Source: Thermoplasmatota archaeon (GTDB lineage Archaea > Thermoplasmatota > Thermoplasmata > Thermoplasmatales > Thermoplasmataceae). From it: 45,288 bases of DNA. Positions 42,587 through 45,288 of the stretch are shown here, in pieces. The notes beneath the pieces were generated by a model. It was given only the letters and a program-made list of their open reading frames with translations, ran no database searches and had not been told where the DNA came from. Each line of letters starts with the position of its first letter. Within the stretch, counting starts at the first letter, position 1. The position numbers were made by a program, and so were the translations under genes. Location: assembly GCA_023487765.1 (NCBI GenBank), contig JAMDBW010000014.1, positions 1-45,288 of the forward strand, written 5' to 3'.

Positions 42587-43228
42587 TCAGTTTGAAGGTT
42601 TTGCATAGATATATACGTAGTCAAAAGGTCTCGAATAATCATCTGGTTCAACACTTGATTCTAGTACTTCGAGCCCTGAATTAACCAGCATTTCTAATAA
42701 TTTATCCAGCGAATAGTAATTGACTTTCATCTTACCCCCTTCCGTCGAATCCTCAATTAATGTTGTAGTTTGGTCTTTTGTTCTAGTGGCAATATATAAA
42801 CATCCATCTTTCTTCAAGACTCTCTTTGATTCTTGAAACGTCTTCATGACATCAGACTCATCCAAATGAAGTAAGGTGGCAACGTTCCAAATGCCGTCAA
42901 AGAGGTTTGATGCAAATCCCAGCTGGCATAAGCTCATAACCCTAAATTCAACATCAGGATGCTCTTTTGAAGCTATTTCAATCATCGAAATCGAACTGTC
43001 AATACCTGTTACTTTGTAGCCATTCTTGATGAAATAGGGCACAAACCTTCCTGTACCACAACCCGCATCCAGAATATGCCCACCCTTTTTTACCCTGGAC
43101 GTAAATTTGTTATATCTTTCCAGGGGCTTTCTCTTCATTTCCGGGTCGTCCGTAGCCTTCATAAAAGCTTTGTGATAGTTCTCAGCCACTCTTTTGGAGT
43201 TGTAGTGGTCCACTGACCATGTACGCAA
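42587..43228 (-). CDS. Class I SAM-dependent methyltransferase
   Basis: A 213-residue methyltransferase. Motif I is HILDAGCGTGRFVPYF, motif II begins KVTGIDSSISMIEIA, and motif IV is DGIWNVATLLHL, the order of the Methyltransf_11/25 group acting on small molecules. The substrate is unknown. The start is TTG at 43228 (MRTWSVDHYNSKRVAENY), and no good ribosome site is visible, so it may be leaderless. It stands alone between two gene-poor gaps. Confidence 0.88.
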   Translation of the reverse strand: MRTWSVDHYNSKRVAENYHKAFMKATDDPEMKRKPLERYNKFTSRVKKGGHILDAGCGTGRFVPYFIKNGYKVTGIDSSISMIEIASKEHPDVEFRVMSLCQLGFASNLFDGIWNVATLLHLDESDVMKTFQESKRVLKKDGCLYIATRTKDQTTTLIEDSTEGGKMKVNYYSLDKLLEMLVNSGLEVLESSVEPDDYSRPFDYVYIYAKPSN

Positions 43229-43584
43229 GAGAATAATAAAAAAAGTTTGTTGGACGGAGAAATGAATGGTCTAAAACCACTAAAAAACGGTTTAAATATC
43301 GATTGAGCCTAATTCTAAATATCAAATGGGTATTGTTGCCTAAGTAAAAGGAGAAACTGAAGAACGGAAAGCCACAACAAAATAAGTGAGTAAATGTAGT
43401 GAACTCATCGGAGAACTCCTTAGTGAAGACAATGATTTTGACAAAGTTCCGGGCATCAAAAGAAGGCGGATATAACACCAACTAATGATTTCCGGACAGT
43501 TTTTTCAGTTTCCACACTCCCTGATTCATCTGTGCCCATGGTAGATATCCTTGGATGATAGCAAAATTAGATGACCTATCGCAA
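43229..43584. other. Gene-poor gap
   Basis: About 360 bp with no supported gene. A TATA-like GGTTTAAATATCG lies near 43288-43300, and a 29-codon plus-strand ORF (from GTG at 43386, ending GIKRRRI) has no recognisable similarity. Confidence 0.35.
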
Positions 43585-43590
43585 TAAGAC

Positions 43591-43601
43591 GTCTTTATAG
43601 C
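43591..43601 (+). promoter_or_regulatory. TATA box of the 98-residue protein gene
   Basis: GTCTTTATAGC lies about 44 bp before the ATG at 43640; a second AT-rich stretch (CCTTTAAAACC) directly precedes the ATG. Confidence 0.4.
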
Positions 43602-43639
43602 TTTGTTTCGTGACGCAGTATGAATACCTTTAAAACCTA

Positions 43640-43936
43640 ATGAAATCTTCAGAACTCATGATGCCTGGAGGAATCCCGCCACAAGGGGGGGAACTGGTTG
43701 AATTTGAGACAGAAGAAGAGCCTAAATGGGTAACGGTAAAACTGAAGGATGGAGCCGTAATTCAGATCAAGATGGAAATCGTCGCGATAATGAGGAGCGG
43801 CAATGATCAGAACACCGGACTGCCTCTTTACATGGTGCAGGCAACCAACATTATAAGGTTGATGAAAGTGCCTAAAGAACTGATGCAGAAACCAAGTCAT
43901 CTGGACGATTCAAGAGGACAGAATCTCTACCGGTAG
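43640..43936 (+). CDS. Small hypothetical protein
   Basis: A 98-residue acidic soluble protein with a compact beta-rich centre (PKWVTVKLKDGAVIQIKMEIVAIM) followed by MVQATNIIRLMKVPKEL. I do not recognise a named family. Codon use and position ahead of the Lrp and Alba genes support a real core gene. The second Met pair (MMPGG, residues 7-8) is an alternative start. Confidence 0.65.
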   Translation: MKSSELMMPGGIPPQGGELVEFETEEEPKWVTVKLKDGAVIQIKMEIVAIMRSGNDQNTGLPLYMVQATNIIRLMKVPKELMQKPSHLDDSRGQNLYR

Positions 43937-43984
43937 AATAGCGTTTACTGTCGTAAGAAACATATATTCCTCAGGTGATGTATT

Positions 43985-44380
43985 ATGGTGGACGAGAAGG
44001 ACTGGGCAATAATTGAACTTCTCAGGACTAACTCAAGAATTTCCAACTCAGATATAGGCAGGGAAATCAACGTATCAGAAGGAACAGTCAGAAAACGAAT
44101 CCAGAAACTCCGTGATGAAGGCGTTATAAGAAAATTCACAGTTATCCTGCACAACGAGGGCGTTGAAGGAATAATACTTCTGCGAACTGAACCCAAGAAG
44201 TCCAAGGAACTTATTTCATCCCTTGGTAAGAGATTTGATGAAATTTACGAATTCACCGGCAGGTTTGATCTTGCAATAAGAGTTAACTGCAAGTCTCTGG
44301 AAGAACTGAATGCGGTTGTCGATGAACTGAGAAATACAGACGGGATAAAGAACACAGATACTCTTGTCAGGCTTCATTAA
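43985..44380 (+). CDS. Lrp/AsnC-family transcription regulator
   Basis: A 131-residue regulator. HTH: DWAIIELLRTNSRISNSDIG with recognition helix VSEGTVRKRIQKLRDEGVI; C-terminal RAM domain with EIYEFTGRFDLAIRV. It is shorter than the Lrp protein at 24.7 kb and has a different sensing pocket text. It precedes alba, with about 60 bp between them and a separate TATA box for alba. Confidence 0.92.
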   Translation: MVDEKDWAIIELLRTNSRISNSDIGREINVSEGTVRKRIQKLRDEGVIRKFTVILHNEGVEGIILLRTEPKKSKELISSLGKRFDEIYEFTGRFDLAIRVNCKSLEELNAVVDELRNTDGIKNTDTLVRLH

Positions 44381-44401
44381 CTAGTCATTTCTTTCGATAT
44401 A

Positions 44402-44411
44402 ATTATATATC
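44402..44411 (+). promoter_or_regulatory. TATA box of alba
   Basis: ATTATATATC lies about 35 bp before the alba ATG, with GGAGAG (44431-44436) as the ribosome site in a short leader. Confidence 0.55.
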
Positions 44412-44441
44412 AAAGTATTATTGGAAAACGGAGAGAACCAC

Positions 44442-44711
44442 ATGGCAGAAGAGAACGTTATTTTCGTTGGTAAAAAGCCAACTATGAACTATGTACTGGC
44501 CGTAGTTACGCAGTTCAACAACAATATTGACAGGATAGTGATCAAGGCGAGGGGCAAAGCTATCAGTAAAGCTGTGGACATCGCGGAAATAACCCGGCAC
44601 AAATTTATTCAGACGGCAAAATACGAAGATATAAAAGTCGAAACCGAGGTTCTCCATGGGGAAAGAGGAGACTCAAACGTTTCATCGATTGAGATCACCC
44701 TCAAGAGATGA
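44442..44711 (+). CDS. alba: Alba chromatin protein
   Basis: An 89-residue DNA/RNA-binding chromatin protein. It starts MAEENVIFVGKKPTMNYVLAV, with the conserved KKP loop whose lysine is acetylated in relatives, then IVIKARGKAISKAVDIAEI and the C-terminal SSIEITLKR strand. I chose the ATG at 44442, behind GGAGAG; the longer ORF-track form (TTG at 44421) adds seven residues not seen in Alba. Length is standard. Confidence 0.96.
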   Translation: MAEENVIFVGKKPTMNYVLAVVTQFNNNIDRIVIKARGKAISKAVDIAEITRHKFIQTAKYEDIKVETEVLHGERGDSNVSSIEITLKR

Positions 44712-44838
44712 GATAATCCCTCATAATTTTTAATGACGGATTATATATTTCCGTTGCCTGGCACTTCGCAAAATAAATTTTCTGTTATGAACAATTATTA
44801 AATGAGCAGTTTAAATTACGCTAAGGCATAGTGGATAG

Positions 44839-45288
44839 ATGAGGGACTTTCTGGAATGGCAATCGGGCCTTCACGGTAAGGTTGATGAAGTCAATCAGAG
44901 GCTCATGGAAGCAGTACATACTGACCAGGAAGATCTCTACAGGATGTCCCTGTATACCATAGAGGCTGGCGGAAAACGTTTCAGGCCACTCTTAACAATC
45001 CTTGCGTACGAGATAAGCTGTGACCAGCCATATAACAAGATCCTGGATCTGGCTGCAGGATATGAATTAATACATACTGCAAGTCTGATCCACGACGATA
45101 TTATTGATAATGCTTCGGTGCGAAGGGGCAGACCAACTGTAAATAGTGTGGACGGGCTCGCGAACGCCATAGTGGTTGGTGATTATCTTTTCGCCAAGGC
45201 CTATGAGCTCGGTTCAAGATACGGCGCAACAGTATCTAAGATTATGGCAGACGCTTCAAGCAGGCTTGCAGAGGGTCAGACACTCGAA
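44839..45288 (+). CDS. Isoprenyl diphosphate synthase, partial (right edge)
   Basis: The first 150 residues of a trans-prenyltransferase (GGPP/FPP synthase type). GGKRFRPLLTILAYE and the first Asp-rich motif LIHDDIIDNASVRRGRPTV are intact, followed by GLANAIVVGDYLF. It makes the C20 or longer chains of archaeal lipids and quinones, which would feed UbiA. The ORF track misses it because the stop lies beyond the window. TTTAAATTAC about 27 bp upstream of the ATG suggests a leaderless transcript. Confidence 0.95.
   Translation, partial: MRDFLEWQSGLHGKVDEVNQRLMEAVHTDQEDLYRMSLYTIEAGGKRFRPLLTILAYEISCDQPYNKILDLAAGYELIHTASLIHDDIIDNASVRRGRPTVNSVDGLANAIVVGDYLFAKAYELGSRYGATVSKIMADASSRLAEGQTLE

Overview
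The window is archaeal chromosome, most probably from the Thermoplasmata (Thermoplasmatales and relatives). The evidence is a thermosome subunit very like the Thermoplasma beta subunit, an eIF1A/RIO1/KH-protein operon, Alba, a Taw2-type wyosine enzyme, an archaeal initiator tRNA-Met with A1:U72, TATA boxes 25-35 bp ahead of many start codons with short or absent leaders, and adjacent UbiA/UbiD genes. I cannot fix the genus from the sequence alone.

Layout. 1-1.9 kb is a mobile-element graveyard: a transposase fragment, a 15-codon remnant resembling the N-terminus of a group II intron reverse transcriptase, a roughly 0.8 kb group II intron with no ORF that interrupts that remnant, and a shortened IS630-like element. 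2-24.4 kb is mostly core genome: thermosome, Nudix hydrolase, GHMP kinase, pyrophosphatase, MFS transporters, UbiA/UbiD, pyruvate phosphate dikinase, CoaBC with a thioesterase, a TrmB-type regulator, endonuclease IV with a DUF1015 protein, the eIF1A-RIO1-KH operon, initiator tRNA, HemC/HemD and Taw2. A decayed tnpB tail lies at 24.5 kb.

24.7-35.7 kb is an accessory metabolic region. An Lrp-type regulator is divergent from an amidase, followed by an APC permease, a class III aminotransferase, a glycerol-1-phosphate-dehydrogenase-like enzyme and an aldehyde dehydrogenase. Together these look like uptake and breakdown of an amine or omega-amino acid. Facing them is an opposite-strand run of a leaderless HtrA protease, an acetamidase/formamidase and a trypsin-fold protein whose catalytic His and Ser are both replaced. 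The HtrA gene is divergent from an HxlR-type regulator, with a shared TATA region and a perfect palindrome in the gap.

36-43.6 kb is plastic. It holds a solo TnpB gene, a MOSC protein, tRNA-Leu(TAA), and a 2.8 kb segment bounded by 69-bp direct repeats copied from the 5' part and promoter of that tRNA. The segment contains a broken proline-iminopeptidase-like gene, a frameshifted small membrane ORF, a transposase tail and an unusual metallo-beta-lactamase-like protein. 43.6 kb to the end returns to core genes: a small conserved-looking protein, an Lrp-type regulator, Alba and the start of an isoprenyl diphosphate synthase.

The most interesting items are the ORF-less group II intron inside an apparent intron-RT remnant, the pseudo-protease next to HtrA and an amidase, the tRNA-Leu partial duplication, and the divergent G1P-dehydrogenase-like gene in a catabolic operon.
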